Positions 19,145 through 28,255 of a stretch of DNA of 64,000 nucleotides are shown here, one piece after another. Position 1 is the stretch's first letter. Each line of letters begins with the position of its first letter. A program made the translations under genes and the position numbers. The notes beneath the pieces were generated by a model that saw only the letters and a list, made by a program, of their open reading frames with translations, was not told the DNA's origin and made no database searches. Source of the stretch: Pseudomonadota bacterium (GTDB lineage: Bacteria; Pseudomonadota; Gammaproteobacteria; Xanthomonadales; Xanthomonadaceae); the NCBI GenBank assembly GCA_018242365.1, contig JAFECB010000017.1, positions 248,001-312,000 of the forward strand. The letters are read 5' to 3'.

Positions 19145-20487
19145 GTCGGCTCCTCCAGCGTTGCCGGGCGCTGCGCGCACAACTGCACATAGCGCTCGAC
19201 CGCACCCAGCTCGGCATCGCCGCACCAGTACACCTTCCACGGGTCCCGCTTGATGCAGCCGTCGCATTCGAGGTCGTAAAACACATTGACCGGATTGCCG
19301 CGGCGCGAGCGCCAGAACACCTGCGGCGTCTGCGCCCGCATCACCTGCCAGACCGCACGCCCCAGCCCTTCGCCCTGGGCATCATCCAATACCGCGAACT
19401 TGTCCAGGTAAATCCCGGCATCCTCGCTGGTCAGGATCACCGCCGCACGGTAGTTTTCGCTGACATAGGCGCGATGCAAGGCCGTGCATTCGAAATACTC
19501 GGGCAGCAATTTCCGGCCGAATGCGGAATCGATCAGGCCGCGCAGGCGCGACAGGTCGAAATCACTCCAACGGTTGCCTTCCAGCACGCGCTCACCGCGC
19601 CGCACCAGGGTGCCGGAGCCCTTGTGAGTGAACAGTTCCTTGGCCAGTTCCGACGGCTTGGTGATCGATACCGACGACGCCTGCGGCAGGCCATCCAGCA
19701 GGTCCTTGATCTGCTCGATCTTGACCCGCATGCCGCCTTCGATCCACGGCTGCTGCATCAGGTGGTCGTACTCGGTGGACAGGTTGATCGAATCGATCAA
19801 CTTGCCCTGCGCATCCAGCAGCCCGCCGGTGCCGGTCAGGAACACGATCTTGTATGGCTGCAACACCTGCACCAGTTCGTTGGCGGCAAAATCCGCATTG
19901 ACGTTGAGAATCTGCCCACCGACGGTTTCACCCAAGGAGGCGATCACCGGGATCGAGCCCGACTGCAGGCTGGCCTGGATCGGTGCCAGATCCACGCGCT
20001 TGACCTCGCCCACCAAGCCAAACCGGTCGCGATCCAGATAGTCCGCTTCGAACACGCCGGAGACAATGCTGGTGGCCCGCGCATCGGCGGCCTGCAAGGC
20101 CTCCACCAGCTTCAGGTTCTGCGCATGGAAGACCCGCCGCACGATGGCGAGTGCCTCCGGCGAGGTGACGCGCAGGCCGTCGATGGTTTTCTTCTCGATC
20201 CCCGCAGCTGCAAGCTCCCCATCGAGTTGCGGCCCCGCACCATGGATGACGATGGGCGTCAGCCCCACGTCCTGCAAGAAGGCCAGCGACGACACCAGCG
20301 CGTCGAGGTCGTCGCGCAGAACGGCCCCGCCCACCTTCACCACCGCAAACCGCGCGGCATCGAGCTGCGAGAAACGTTTCAGGTATTGGCTGATTTCCTT
20401 TGCACTACCCATGCTGGACAGCAGCCGCACGATGGTCTGGCGGGTTTGCGGATCGTGCACGGCCTGCGGGCTGAGGATCGGGGTCAC
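19141..20487 (-). CDS. argB: Fused N-acetylglutamate kinase / N-acetylglutamate synthase
   Basis: A 448-residue bifunctional enzyme of the xanthomonad type. The N-terminal ~290 residues are an amino-acid kinase ([33 protein letters not shown]) that phosphorylates acetylglutamate. The C-terminal ~150 residues are a GNAT domain ([25 protein letters not shown]) that makes acetylglutamate from glutamate and acetyl-CoA. It therefore covers steps 1 and 2, and no separate argA is seen here. The start is GTG, 6 bases after the argE' stop, with only a weak ribosome binding site, so translation is probably coupled. It overlaps argC by four bases. In related enzymes arginine inhibits the synthase activity. 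Confidence 0.92.
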   Translation of the reverse strand: MTPILSPQAVHDPQTRQTIVRLLSSMGSAKEISQYLKRFSQLDAARFAVVKVGGAVLRDDLDALVSSLAFLQDVGLTPIVIHGAGPQLDGELAAAGIEKKTIDGLRVTSPEALAIVRRVFHAQNLKLVEALQAADARATSIVSGVFEADYLDRDRFGLVGEVKRVDLAPIQASLQSGSIPVIASLGETVGGQILNVNADFAANELVQVLQPYKIVFLTGTGGLLDAQGKLIDSINLSTEYDHLMQQPWIEGGMRVKIEQIKDLLDGLPQASSVSITKPSELAKELFTHKGSGTLVRRGERVLEGNRWSDFDLSRLRGLIDSAFGRKLLPEYFECTALHRAYVSENYRAAVILTSEDAGIYLDKFAVLDDAQGEGLGRAVWQVMRAQTPQVFWRSRRGNPVNVFYDLECDGCIKRDPWKVYWCGDAELGAVERYVQLCAQRPATLEEPT

Positions 20488-20493
20488 GGTGAT

Positions 20494-21579
20494 TCAGTTC
20501 CCAAGAATGCGGATGATGGAATCGGTGTAGCGCTGCAACTGGTCGAGCAGCACGAATTCATCGGCGGCATGCGCCTGCGCGATATCGCCCGGGCCATAGA
20601 CGAAGGCGGTCAAGCCGGCCTGCGAGAACAGCGAGGCTTCGGTCCAGAAATCCACCGCATTGCCCACCGGCAACTGCAAGGACTCGGCCAACAGCAACGC
20701 CACCTGTCGGCGTTGCTCGGCATCGGCCACGTCACCCGCAGGCAATGAGGGACCACGGAAGGTTTCTTCATAGCGCTCCAACACGCCCTCCGCCGCGCAC
20801 GCACCCAGCCGCGCATGCAACGCGTCGATTGATTGCGAGGGCAGCGGGCGAAAATTGAAACGCACCTCGGCACTGGGGGCGATCACATTCGCCTTGATGC
20901 CGCCTTCGACCTTGCCGATATTGAAGCGCAATCCCGACAGACCACCGAAATGCGCTGCCGCCTCGGCCTCGACCAGGTCCAGTGCCCGGCTGCCCCAACG
21001 CATGGCCTGATGCAGGGCGCTGGCGTGGAGCGCATTGGCACTGGATGCGTGTCCAGCCTCGCCCTTGAAGCGCAGCAGGACCGAGCTGATCCCGCGATGC
21101 GCCAGCACCGCTTCGCAGCGCGTGGGCTCGGCAATGATCGCCTCGCTGAACCCGTGATCGACGCCCAGGAACGCGGAAATGCAGCGCGGGTCATTGGCCT
21201 CTTCGTCGGTGGAGAACAAAAAAGCCGCATCCCCTCGTGTTTCATTGGCAGCCGCGAGCAATCCCGCAGCGGCGCCCTTTATATCGCAAGCGCCAAGGCC
21301 AATGGCACGATCCGTGGTGACGCGCAGCACATGCGGATCAGCACTCCACGCTTGCGAGGACGGCACGGTATCCAGATGCACATTGAACACGCGGGTCGGC
21401 TGCCCGCGCACGGCCAGCAACGACACCGCGCCATCACCGTGGTCGGTGACGGTGCAACGGAACCCGGGCAGGTGCGCACGGATGTAATCGAAAATCCCGC
21501 CGGTGCCGATCAGGCGCGGTGGGTTGCGGGTGTCGAAGGACACCAAGGCTTCGAGGTGGCGGAGAACTGTATTGAGCAT
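20494..21579 (-). CDS. argE': N-acetyl-L-citrulline deacetylase (ArgE-like, M20 family)
   Basis: An M20 metallohydrolase of 361 residues. Visible metal/catalytic motifs are FNVHLDTVP, GLGACDIKGAAAGLL and FSTDEEANDP, with a dimerisation domain in the middle. By sequence alone it could be acetylornithine deacetylase. Because the cluster has N-acetylornithine carbamoyltransferase, its substrate is most likely acetylcitrulline, giving citrulline for ArgG, as established for Xanthomonas campestris. It lies 134 bases after argG and ends 6 bases before argAB. The ribosome binding site is weak. Confidence 0.88.
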   Translation of the reverse strand: MLNTVLRHLEALVSFDTRNPPRLIGTGGIFDYIRAHLPGFRCTVTDHGDGAVSLLAVRGQPTRVFNVHLDTVPSSQAWSADPHVLRVTTDRAIGLGACDIKGAAAGLLAAANETRGDAAFLFSTDEEANDPRCISAFLGVDHGFSEAIIAEPTRCEAVLAHRGISSVLLRFKGEAGHASSANALHASALHQAMRWGSRALDLVEAEAAAHFGGLSGLRFNIGKVEGGIKANVIAPSAEVRFNFRPLPSQSIDALHARLGACAAEGVLERYEETFRGPSLPAGDVADAEQRRQVALLLAESLQLPVGNAVDFWTEASLFSQAGLTAFVYGPGDIAQAHAADEFVLLDQLQRYTDSIIRILGN

Positions 21580-21592
21580 GGTCGTTTTTCAA

Positions 21593-21628
21593 GCCCCTCT
21601 CCCCTCGGGAGTGGGGTTGGGGTGAGGG
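21593..21628. repeat. Small CCCCTCTCCC palindromic repeat
   Basis: A short dyad between argG and argE': CCCCTCTCCC-CTC-GGGAGTGGGG, followed by a GGTTGGGGTGAGGG tail. The form resembles a dispersed palindrome common between genes of many proteobacteria. It would fold in the arg transcript, and it has no T-run, so it is not a classical terminator. Confidence 0.5.
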
Positions 21629-21713
21629 TTCATACGAAGCGACAGGATGGAGTGAACCGACCTTCATCGGGCGCTTCGCACCACTGTCTCCCAATGGAAG
21701 ACGGGAAACACGA

Positions 21714-22958
21714 TTACCGGTTCACTTGCGCCCACAGGGTGCTGCTCATCCCGAACAGTTTGATGAAGCCCTCGGCTTCGTCCACGCCCCAGTCGGCCGA
21801 CTGCGCATAGGTGGCGCCCTTGCTGTTGAGGATGTGCGGCGAACGCACCGCGATCGCATCGACCCGGCCGCCATTGGTGCGCAGCGTCACCTCGCCATTG
21901 ACCTTCTGTTGCGACGCGGCGAGGAAGGCTTCCAGATCGGCTTTCAGCGGATCGTGGTAGAAGCCTTCATAGACCAGTTCCACCCATTTGCGCGCCACCT
22001 CGGGCTTGAAGCGGTTCTGCAGTTTGGACAGCACCGCTTCTTCCAGCGCACGGTGCGCGGTCAGCAGCGCAGTCAGGCCCGGCGCCTCGAACACGATCCG
22101 CCCCTTCAGGCCGATGGTGGTATCGCCGGTATACAGGCCACGACCAACGCCGTATTGGGCAAACATGACATTGAGCTTGGCCAGGAGCTTTTCGCCCGGA
22201 AGTTCATTCCCATCCAGTGCCACCGCCTCGCCCTGCTCGAAGCGCAACGTGGCTTCCATCGGCTCCGACGGCCACTGCTCGCGGCGCGCACACCAACCGC
22301 GCGCGCCCTCGCCCGGCGCTTCCCAGGCATCGATCTCGCCGCCTGACATCGTCAGGCCGAGCAGGTTCTCGTTGATGGTGTAAGCCTTCTGCTTGCTGCG
22401 CACGGCAAAACCGCGCTCCTCCAGATAGGCCTGCTCGTAGGTGCGGGTCTGGGTGTGTTCCTTCTGGATTTCGCGAATCGGGGCGACGATGCGGTACTCG
22501 CCGCTGGCCTTCACCGCCAGGTCGAACCGCACCTGATCGTTGCCCATGCCGGTACAGCCGTGCGCGATCGCATTGGTGCCCAGTTCCCTTGCGCGCGCCA
22601 GCGATGCATCGACGATCAGATAGCGGTCCGAGACCAGCAGTGGGTACTGGCCTTGATAGCCCTCGCCCGCCCACACGAAGGGTTTGACGAAATCGGCCCA
22701 CAGCGCCGGGCCACCATCAATGGTGACGTGTGAGGCCACGCCCAGTTCGGCGGCGCGTGCCTCGATGGTGGCGCGCTCTTCGGTGCTGACACCGCCGGTA
22801 TCGGCAAATACGGTATGCACCCGCCACCCTTGCTCCTGCAGGTAGGGCACGCAGAAGCTGGTGTCGAGACCGCCGGAGAAGGCGAGGACGATGTCGCGGG
22901 AATCGCCGGGACCGGGGACCGGGGACCGGGGACCGGGAAAAACATCGGCTTGTGACAT
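21714..22958 (-). CDS. argG: Argininosuccinate synthase
   Basis: Joins citrulline and aspartate with ATP to argininosuccinate. The N-type ATP pyrophosphatase P-loop is clear ([17 protein letters not shown]), followed by the citrulline/aspartate-binding region ([14 protein letters not shown]). I start at MSQADVF because GGAG lies ~8 bases upstream. The protein has 414 residues, somewhat longer than usual. The extra N-terminal piece, residues ~7-17 ([13 protein letters not shown]), is encoded by a GGGGACC heptanucleotide repeat. This extension is probably a disordered leader and is not known in the family. It begins 50 bases after argF'. Confidence 0.95.
   Translation of the reverse strand: MSQADVFPGPRSPVPGPGDSRDIVLAFSGGLDTSFCVPYLQEQGWRVHTVFADTGGVSTEERATIEARAAELGVASHVTIDGGPALWADFVKPFVWAGEGYQGQYPLLVSDRYLIVDASLARARELGTNAIAHGCTGMGNDQVRFDLAVKASGEYRIVAPIREIQKEHTQTRTYEQAYLEERGFAVRSKQKAYTINENLLGLTMSGGEIDAWEAPGEGARGWCARREQWPSEPMEATLRFEQGEAVALDGNELPGEKLLAKLNVMFAQYGVGRGLYTGDTTIGLKGRIVFEAPGLTALLTAHRALEEAVLSKLQNRFKPEVARKWVELVYEGFYHDPLKADLEAFLAASQQKVNGEVTLRTNGGRVDAIAVRSPHILNSKGATYAQSADWGVDEAEGFIKLFGMSSTLWAQVNR
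22908..22937. repeat. GGGGACC heptanucleotide repeat inside argG
   Basis: About four tandem copies of GGGGACC lie at the 5' end of argG and are translated there as Pro/Gly/Arg. An inverted counterpart (GGTCCCC units) is at 23014-23042, so the pair could form a strong stem over the argF'-argG junction. Confidence 0.85.
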
Positions 22959-23008
22959 GAAGGAACTCCTGCAAAATGGAAAAATCAAGAAGATTCTGAG
23001 CGCAGCCG

Positions 23009-24055
23009 TTATCGGTCCCCGGCCCCCGGTCCCCGGTCCCGGTTGATCGCGCCCTGCGCGATCAGCGTGGCCATGATGGCCTTCTGCACGTGCAGGCGAT
23101 TTTCGGCTTCGTTGATGGCGATGCAGCGCGGCGAATCCATCACCGCGTCGGTGGCCTTGACGTTGCGGCGCAGCGGCAGGCAATGCGAGAACACGCCATC
23201 ATTGGTCAGCGCCATCTTGGCTTCATCGACGATGAAGTGCTGGAACTGGTCGCGGATGGGCTTTTCCGGGCCCCAGTTGCCGAAGAACGGCAACGCGCCC
23301 CAGCTCTTGGCGTACACCACGTCGGCGCCGGCGTAGGCGCTTTGTATGTCATGGCTCACCGTGAGCGAACCCCCGCTTTCAGCCACGTTGTCGGCCGCCC
23401 AGCCCATGTAACGCGGATCGAGGAGGTAGTCCTCGCTCGGGCACAGCAGGGTGACATCCATACCCATGCGGGTGGCGATGGTGAGTGCGGAATTGGCCAC
23501 CGCGGTATTCAGCGGCTTGGGGTGATAAGTCCAGGTCAACACGAATTTCTTGCCGCGCAAATCCGGAGTGCCGAAGTGCTCCTGCAGCGCCAGCACATGC
23601 GCCAGCTCCTGGCAGGGATGGGTGATGGTTTCCATGTTGATCACCGGCACCGGCGAGTAGCTGGCGAAGCTCTTGAGCACCACATCCTCGCGGTCATGGG
23701 CCCAATCCACGAACTTCGGGAAGGCGCGCACGCCGATCAGGTCCACGTAGCGCCCCAGCACCTGCGCCACTTCCTTGATGTGCTCCTCGGTCTCGCCATC
23801 CATGACGGTGCCAAGGTTGAATTCGATCGGCCAGGCATCCTTGCCAGGCTGCAGCACGATGGCATGCCCGCCCAGCTGGAATGCGCCCAGCTCGAAGCTG
23901 GTGCGGGTGCGCATCGACGGATTGAAGAACACCAGCGCGATCGATTTGCCTTTCAACGCATCGCCGAGTTTGTTGCGCTTGAATGCGGCAGCCTGCAACA
24001 GCAATGCGTCAAGCTCGGCGCGGCTCCAGTCCTGGGTATTGAGGAAGTGCTTCAT
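23009..24055 (-). CDS. argF': N-acetyl-L-ornithine carbamoyltransferase
   Basis: Transfers the carbamoyl group to N-acetylornithine to give N-acetylcitrulline, the step that marks the xanthomonad arginine route. The carbamoyl-phosphate loop [11 protein letters not shown], the [14 protein letters not shown] stretch and [13 protein letters not shown] are all present. The long stretch [20 protein letters not shown] matches what I recall of Xanthomonas acetylornithine carbamoyltransferase rather than ornithine carbamoyltransferases. The start [12 protein letters not shown] matches that family; an open frame continues upstream but crosses a terminator. The 348 residues end in a repeat-encoded tail (DRGPGAGDR). 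First gene of the arg operon. Confidence 0.95.
   Translation of the reverse strand: MKHFLNTQDWSRAELDALLLQAAAFKRNKLGDALKGKSIALVFFNPSMRTRTSFELGAFQLGGHAIVLQPGKDAWPIEFNLGTVMDGETEEHIKEVAQVLGRYVDLIGVRAFPKFVDWAHDREDVVLKSFASYSPVPVINMETITHPCQELAHVLALQEHFGTPDLRGKKFVLTWTYHPKPLNTAVANSALTIATRMGMDVTLLCPSEDYLLDPRYMGWAADNVAESGGSLTVSHDIQSAYAGADVVYAKSWGALPFFGNWGPEKPIRDQFQHFIVDEAKMALTNDGVFSHCLPLRRNVKATDAVMDSPRCIAINEAENRLHVQKAIMATLIAQGAINRDRGPGAGDR
23014..23042. repeat. GGTCCCC heptanucleotide repeat at the end of argF'
   Basis: Four GGTCCCC-like units (one reads GGCCCCC), inverted relative to the copy at 22908-22937. On the minus strand they encode the last residues of ArgF' ([11 protein letters not shown]) just before its TAA stop. 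The stem formed with the other copy would enclose the argG ribosome binding site region. Confidence 0.85.
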
Positions 24056-24100
24056 GGGCGAGTGCTCGGTCTGCGAGTGGAATTCGGGGCAGCGGAAACG

Positions 24101-24127
24101 AAAAAACCCAGCCGGTGGGCTGGGTTT
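24101..24127 (-). terminator. Rho-independent terminator, probable arg-operon attenuator
   Basis: On the minus strand AAACCCAGCC-CACC-GGCTGGGTTT forms a perfect 10-bp stem followed by a run of six T. It lies 46 bases before the argF' start and about 180 bases after the previous gene, so it sits in the operon leader. An upstream segment (GCTGGGT, 24161-24167) repeats the core of the 3' arm and can pair with the 5' arm, the layout of an antiterminator. It could instead simply end the upstream transcript. Confidence 0.8.
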
Positions 24128-24158
24128 CGGAAAGTGACGCACAAGGTTGCGTTCCGGT

Positions 24159-24206
24159 TTACCCAGCTGGCGGCAAGGTTTCCGGTCGGCGCGCACGCGA
24201 CGTCAT
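24159..24206 (-). CDS. Putative arginine leader peptide
   Basis: A 15-codon open frame on the minus strand, MTSRARRPETLPPAG, with codons CGT, CGC and CGA for three arginines within residues 4-7. Its stop codon lies in the GCTGGGTAA segment that can pair with the 5' arm of the downstream terminator. Stalling at the Arg codons would leave that segment free, while a ribosome at the stop would cover it. The ribosome binding site is weak (GGATGG, ~9 bases upstream), and Arg codons are common at this GC content, so this is a hypothesis. Confidence 0.4.
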   Translation of the reverse strand: MTSRARRPETLPPAG

Positions 24207-24240
24207 GCCCGCGGCCATCCGGGCGGTTTCAGCATGACGT
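24200..24240. promoter_or_regulatory. Inverted repeat in the arg leader region
   Basis: A perfect 8-base inverted repeat, ACGTCATG at 24200-24207 and CATGACGT at 24233-24240, brackets the start of the proposed leader peptide. It may be an operator, a pause hairpin or part of a small dispersed repeat. No function can be assigned from sequence. Confidence 0.35.
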
Positions 24241-24304
24241 GGGGCGAGGAAGGTGTTCATCGAGCGCGCATGCTCGCACGTCCAACGGCGCCGCGCAAGC
24301 GAAC

Positions 24305-24766
24305 TCATTCGAGTGGCGCCGGCATGATCGAAATGCGGATCCGCAGGCGGTTGCCGGGATCACGCCCCATCCGGGTACGGAATTTGTTGCCGCGGTAGAC
24401 GTAATCGACATCGTAGGCGATCGGACGCTGGTACTCGCGTACCACCGGCGCCATCCGGCAATGGCGCAAGTTTGCAGGCGGTGGCCGGCCCGCCGCCTCC
24501 GCGGCGTTGCGGCGTGCATTGAGCACGTTCTCGGGCACCAGCACTTCAGGGCGGCTCGGATCGCTGCAGACACGCTCGGTGCTGGTCGTCCGCAACACTT
24601 GCTGCACCGGACGCACGGCCAGGACCTGCGCATATTCGAAACGCACGTTTTCGATCGGCAGCACGACTTCACGCGCTGGCGGTGATGCGGACTGCGCGCG
24701 CGCAGGCGGGCCTGCACTCAGCAGTGCGGGCAGGCAAAGGGCCATGACAGGTCGCCATCCGGGCAT
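24305..24766 (-). CDS. Hypothetical exported protein
   Basis: A 153-residue protein with a signal peptide ([19 protein letters not shown]). The mature part is basic, with [19 protein letters not shown] near the C-terminus. That segment resembles the end of periplasmic glycine-zipper/SlyB-like proteins, but the glycine zipper itself is missing. Four cysteines are visible in all, two of them in the mature part. It is divergent from cysS, and the arg leader follows it. No function is assigned. The exact start is uncertain: MPGWRPVM or the internal MALCL. Confidence 0.6.
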   Translation of the reverse strand: MPGWRPVMALCLPALLSAGPPARAQSASPPAREVVLPIENVRFEYAQVLAVRPVQQVLRTTSTERVCSDPSRPEVLVPENVLNARRNAAEAAGRPPPANLRHCRMAPVVREYQRPIAYDVDYVYRGNKFRTRMGRDPGNRLRIRISIMPAPLE

Positions 24767-24871
24767 GGCGGAAGTCTATCGGTGCGCGTGCTTGCGCGGC
24801 TGAATCCCCGCTGTCGCTGCGGCGGCGACGGGCTGCGCCGTTACAATGACGGGTCCCATGCATCGACGCCC

Positions 24872-26248
24872 ATGAGCCTCTCCCTCTACAGCACCCTGAC
24901 CCGTCGGGTTGAACCCTTCGCGCCCCTCGTCGCCGACTGCCCGACGATGTACGTCTGCGGCCCCACCGTCTACAACTACGTGCACATCGGCAATGCGCGC
25001 GGGCCGGTGGTGTTCGGGGTGCTGGCCGCCCTCCTGCGTCGTCGCTACGGCGGCCTGCGCTATGCCCGCAACATCACCGACGTCGATGACAAGATCAATG
25101 CCGCAGCGAAGGAGCTGGGCACGCCGATCAGCGTGATCACCGACAAGTACGCTGCCGCCTACCGCGAGGACATGGCCGCGCTCGGCGTCACCGGCGACTT
25201 TGCCCCGGATATCGAACCGGAAGCCACCCGGCACATCGGCCCGATCATCGCGATGATCGAACGCCTGATCGACAGCGGCCATGCCTATGCCGCCGAAGGC
25301 CATGTACTGTTCGCGGTGGCCAGCTTTCCCGGCTACGGCAAACTCTCGCGCCGCGACACCGAAGAGATGCTTGCCGGCGCACGCGTGGAAGTGGCCCCAT
25401 ACAAACGCGACGCGGGCGATTTCGTGTTGTGGAAACCTTCCACCGACGACCTGCCGGGCTGGGATTCGCCCTGGGGCCGCGGCCGCCCCGGCTGGCATAT
25501 CGAATGCTCGGCGATGGCGGAAGCGCATCTGGGCGCGACCATCGACATCCACGCCGGCGGGATAGACCTGCAATTCCCGCACCACGAAAACGAGGTCGCA
25601 CAAAGCGAATGCGCGCACGGTGGTGCGCCCTTCGCCCGCTGGTGGCTGCACAACGGCATGCTGAATTTCGGCGGCGCCAAGATGGCGAAGTCGGTCGGCA
25701 ATATCCAGCGCGTGCATGACCTCGTGCGCGCGCACCCGCCGGAAGCGCTGCGCTATGCCCTGCTCTCCGCACATTACCGACAGCCGTTGGAATGGAGCGA
25801 TAGCCTGATCGATCAGAGCGTGCGCACGCTGGATCGGCTGTATGGGACCTTGCGTGATCTGGTCGACGTCAAATCCGACGCGGTGATTCCGGACAGCATC
25901 GAGGCTGCGCTTGATGACGACCTCAATACACCGGCAGCACTGGCCGAGGTCGCACGCATCGCAGGTGAGGCGCGCAAGGCCACCTCCATCGACGACAAGG
26001 TCGCGCTGAAAGCGCAACTACTGGGTGCAGGCGTGGTACTGGGCCTGCTGCAACAAGCACCGCCCGACTGGTTCGCGCGCGGCGCTGACAACTCCGATGA
26101 CGCTCGCATCCAAGTCTTGATCGACGAACGCATCGAAGCCAAGAAATCCCGCGACTTCACCCGCGCCGATGCCATCCGCGAGCAACTGGCAGCCGAAGGC
26201 ATCCTGCTGGAAGACACCCCGCAGGGCGTGCGCTGGAAGCGCGCGTGA
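24872..26248 (+). CDS. cysS: Cysteinyl-tRNA synthetase
   Basis: Charges tRNA-Cys. A class I synthetase with [19 protein letters not shown] (HIGH motif and first zinc cysteine), the zinc-site pieces GWHIECSAM and [11 protein letters not shown], and KMAKSVGN as the KMSKS loop. The DALR/anticodon-binding region ends in the usual [19 protein letters not shown]. The protein has 458 residues, normal length. The ATG at 24872 fits the family N-terminus ([16 protein letters not shown]); upstream frames lack family sequence. Followed by a REP pair and then sufE. Confidence 0.97.
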   Translation: MSLSLYSTLTRRVEPFAPLVADCPTMYVCGPTVYNYVHIGNARGPVVFGVLAALLRRRYGGLRYARNITDVDDKINAAAKELGTPISVITDKYAAAYREDMAALGVTGDFAPDIEPEATRHIGPIIAMIERLIDSGHAYAAEGHVLFAVASFPGYGKLSRRDTEEMLAGARVEVAPYKRDAGDFVLWKPSTDDLPGWDSPWGRGRPGWHIECSAMAEAHLGATIDIHAGGIDLQFPHHENEVAQSECAHGGAPFARWWLHNGMLNFGGAKMAKSVGNIQRVHDLVRAHPPEALRYALLSAHYRQPLEWSDSLIDQSVRTLDRLYGTLRDLVDVKSDAVIPDSIEAALDDDLNTPAALAEVARIAGEARKATSIDDKVALKAQLLGAGVVLGLLQQAPPDWFARGADNSDDARIQVLIDERIEAKKSRDFTRADAIREQLAAEGILLEDTPQGVRWKRA

Positions 26249-26257
26249 TCAGCCGCC

Positions 26258-26330
26258 TGTAGGAGCGCACCGCAGGGGCGCGATAGAGAACCTCCACATG
26301 CATTCGCGCCCCTGCGGTGCGCTCCTGCAG
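26258..26330. repeat. Inverted pair of GTAG-type REP elements
   Basis: A forward unit beginning TGTAGGAGCGCACCGC and an inverted unit ending GGTGCGCTCCTGCAG, separated by ~20 bases, lie 9 bases after the cysS stop and just before sufE. The right unit has GCAG in place of GTAG at its tip. Confidence 0.9.
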
Positions 26331-26351
26331 AAGCCACGACCCATTGCGACG

Positions 26352-26795
26352 ATGACGAATACGCCCTTCCCCCTCGAATCCACCGCCGCCGATGCGCAGG
26401 CCGCCATTGCGGAAGAGTTCTCGTTTTTCGGTGATTGGTCCGAGCGCTACCAGTACCTGATCGACCTCGGCCGCAAGCTGCCGGAATTCCCGGACGACTG
26501 GAAGACCGAGGAGCACCGCCTGCACGGCTGCCAGTCGCTGGTTTGGATCGTGGCCGAAGGTGATGCCACTCGCCTCGACTTCCATTCGGTCAGTGATTCG
26601 GCGATCGTCTCCGGGTTGATCTATCTGGCGCTGCGCGTGTATTCCGGGCGCAGCGCACAGGAGATTCTCGCCACCGGCGCGGACTACATCGGCCATATCG
26701 GTCTCTCCAAGCACCTGTCACCGACCCGCAGCAATGGGCTGGCCGCGCTGCTGGCCTTCATCCGCGAACGCGCGCAGGCCGCGAGCCACGGATGA
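26352..26795 (+). CDS. sufE: SufE family cysteine-desulfurase activator
   Basis: Takes persulfide sulfur from a cysteine desulfurase (SufS/CsdA type) for Fe-S cluster assembly. The SufE fold is recognisable from FFGDWSERYQYLIDLGRKLP at the N-terminus. The acceptor cysteine lies in HRLHGCQSLVW, and the helix after it has IVSGLIYLALRVYSG. The protein has 147 residues. Its desulfurase partner is not in the window. The stop overlaps the next gene by four bases (ATGA), so it is co-transcribed with the MFS transporter. Confidence 0.92.
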   Translation: MTNTPFPLESTAADAQAAIAEEFSFFGDWSERYQYLIDLGRKLPEFPDDWKTEEHRLHGCQSLVWIVAEGDATRLDFHSVSDSAIVSGLIYLALRVYSGRSAQEILATGADYIGHIGLSKHLSPTRSNGLAALLAFIRERAQAASHG

Positions 26796-28024
26796 GCGCA
26801 AGCGCGCCATCGCCACTGACCAGCGTCGGCTTCCGCTGGCTGATGCTGTTTCGCATCTTCACCTTGCTGTCCTACCAGGTCGTGTCGGTGACGGTGGGCT
26901 GGCATATCTACGAGGTCACCCACGACACCCTCGCGCTCGGGCTGGTCGGGCTGGCCGAGGTGATTCCGTATTTCTGCGTTGCGCCGTATTCCGGTCACCT
27001 GGTCGATCACCTGCCACGTCGCAAACTCGGCGCTGCTGCCTGCCTCCTGCTGGCCCTCAATGCCGCCGCATTGGCACTGATGGCCAGCAACATCCTGCTG
27101 CATACCCACGGCACCTGGCCGATCTATCTGGCGGTGGCGGTGGGCGGCGTCGGCCGCTCCTTCCTGGGCCCGGTCTACAACGCCCTGTTTGCGCGGGTGC
27201 TGCGCCGCGAGCAGTTCCCGACCGGGGCCAGCATGGGCAGCGTGGTGTTCCAGACCGGCCTGGTGCTGGGACCTGCCCTCGGTGGCCTGCTGGTCGGCTC
27301 ACTGGGTAAATCGGTGTCCTATGCCACCGCGACCGTGGTGGCGCTTGCAGCCGCCTCTACCTTGCTGCTGATGCCGGTCACCGAGCCGGCGCTGCAGCAA
27401 CAACGCGGTCCGATCTTCAAGAGCATCGCCGAGGGCGCGCGCTTCGTCGCCGGCAACCAGATCATGCTGGGGGCGATGGCGCTGGACATGTTCTCGGTGC
27501 TGCTGGGCGGGGCGGTGTCGATGTTGCCCGCCTTCATCAAGGACATCCTGCACGCCGGGCCGGAGGCGTTTGGCGTCTTGCGCGCGATGCCCGCGGCCGG
27601 ATCGATCCTGATTGCACTGTGGCTCACCCGCAAGCCACTGGAACGGCACGCCGGCCCGGTATTGATGTGGGCGGTCACCGGCTTCGGCCTGTGCACGATT
27701 GCGTTCGCCCTGTCGCGCAACCTGTGGCTGTCCGGCGCGTTACTGGTCTGTTACGGCATGTGCGATGGCGTGTCGGTGGTGTTGCGCTCGACCATCATGC
27801 AATTGGTGACGCCCGACGAGATGCGCGGCCGGGTATCATCGATCAACGGCATCTTCGTCAGCTCCTCGAACGAACTCGGCGCGTTCTACGACGGCGTGAT
27901 GGCACGCCTGCTGGGGCTGGTTCCGGCGATGATCGTGGGTGGCGTCGTCACCCTCGGCGTGGTCGCGACCACCGCAAGATTGGCCCCGCGCCTGCGCAGA
28001 CTGGATCTGCGCGAATTGAAGTAA
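26792..28024 (+). CDS. MFS transporter (EntS/MFS_3-like)
   Basis: A 410-residue inner-membrane protein with about 12 hydrophobic segments. Motif A-like DHLPRRKLG lies between segments 2 and 3, and SLGKSVSYATATVVAL is in segment 6. The pattern fits the MFS_3 group that includes the enterobactin exporter EntS. The substrate is unknown, and no siderophore genes are nearby. The start overlaps the sufE stop, which suggests coupled translation. Confidence 0.85.
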   Translation: MSASAPSPLTSVGFRWLMLFRIFTLLSYQVVSVTVGWHIYEVTHDTLALGLVGLAEVIPYFCVAPYSGHLVDHLPRRKLGAAACLLLALNAAALALMASNILLHTHGTWPIYLAVAVGGVGRSFLGPVYNALFARVLRREQFPTGASMGSVVFQTGLVLGPALGGLLVGSLGKSVSYATATVVALAAASTLLLMPVTEPALQQQRGPIFKSIAEGARFVAGNQIMLGAMALDMFSVLLGGAVSMLPAFIKDILHAGPEAFGVLRAMPAAGSILIALWLTRKPLERHAGPVLMWAVTGFGLCTIAFALSRNLWLSGALLVCYGMCDGVSVVLRSTIMQLVTPDEMRGRVSSINGIFVSSSNELGAFYDGVMARLLGLVPAMIVGGVVTLGVVATTARLAPRLRRLDLRELK

Positions 28025-28054
28025 GCCGGCCGCGACGAACCCATCGTCCAACAG

Positions 28055-28078
28055 AAACGCCGCCGAAGCGGGGCTTTT
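28055..28078 (+). terminator. Probable rho-independent terminator
   Basis: AAACGCCGC-CGAA-GCGGGGCTTTT shortly after the MFS gene: a GC-rich stem with a CGAA tetraloop and a short T-run. The stem is imperfect, so strength is uncertain. Confidence 0.5.
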
Positions 28079-28098
28079 GATTCGATACATCCAGACCC

Positions 28099-28255
28099 GA
28101 GCACCGCACGCGCCCGCTTCGGCGACGCGCAGCCGGTCTGACGCATTACGCCGTGCGAGCCAAGCCGAGGCGGGTGTGCGCGGCGCGCAGGAAGCGGAAT
28201 GTACTCAGGCGTACATGAGCACCGCACGCGCCCGCATCGGCGACGCGCAGCCGGC
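28099..28255. repeat. GC-rich repeat cluster between two convergent genes
   Basis: A 38-base unit (begins GAGCACCGCACGCGCCCGC) occurs at 28099-28136 and again at 28218-28255 with one mismatch. The DNA between contains a diverged inverted copy (visible as GCGCACACCCGCCTCGGC on the minus strand) and a small hairpin ATGTAC-TCAGGC-GTACAT. It fills the gap between the MFS gene and dksA and resembles a second REP/BIME family. Confidence 0.75.

Noticed and set aside
23009-24196. Longer ArgF' starting at GTG 24196
   Set aside because: The extension runs through a strong terminator hairpin and has no family similarity; the known family starts like [10 protein letters not shown].
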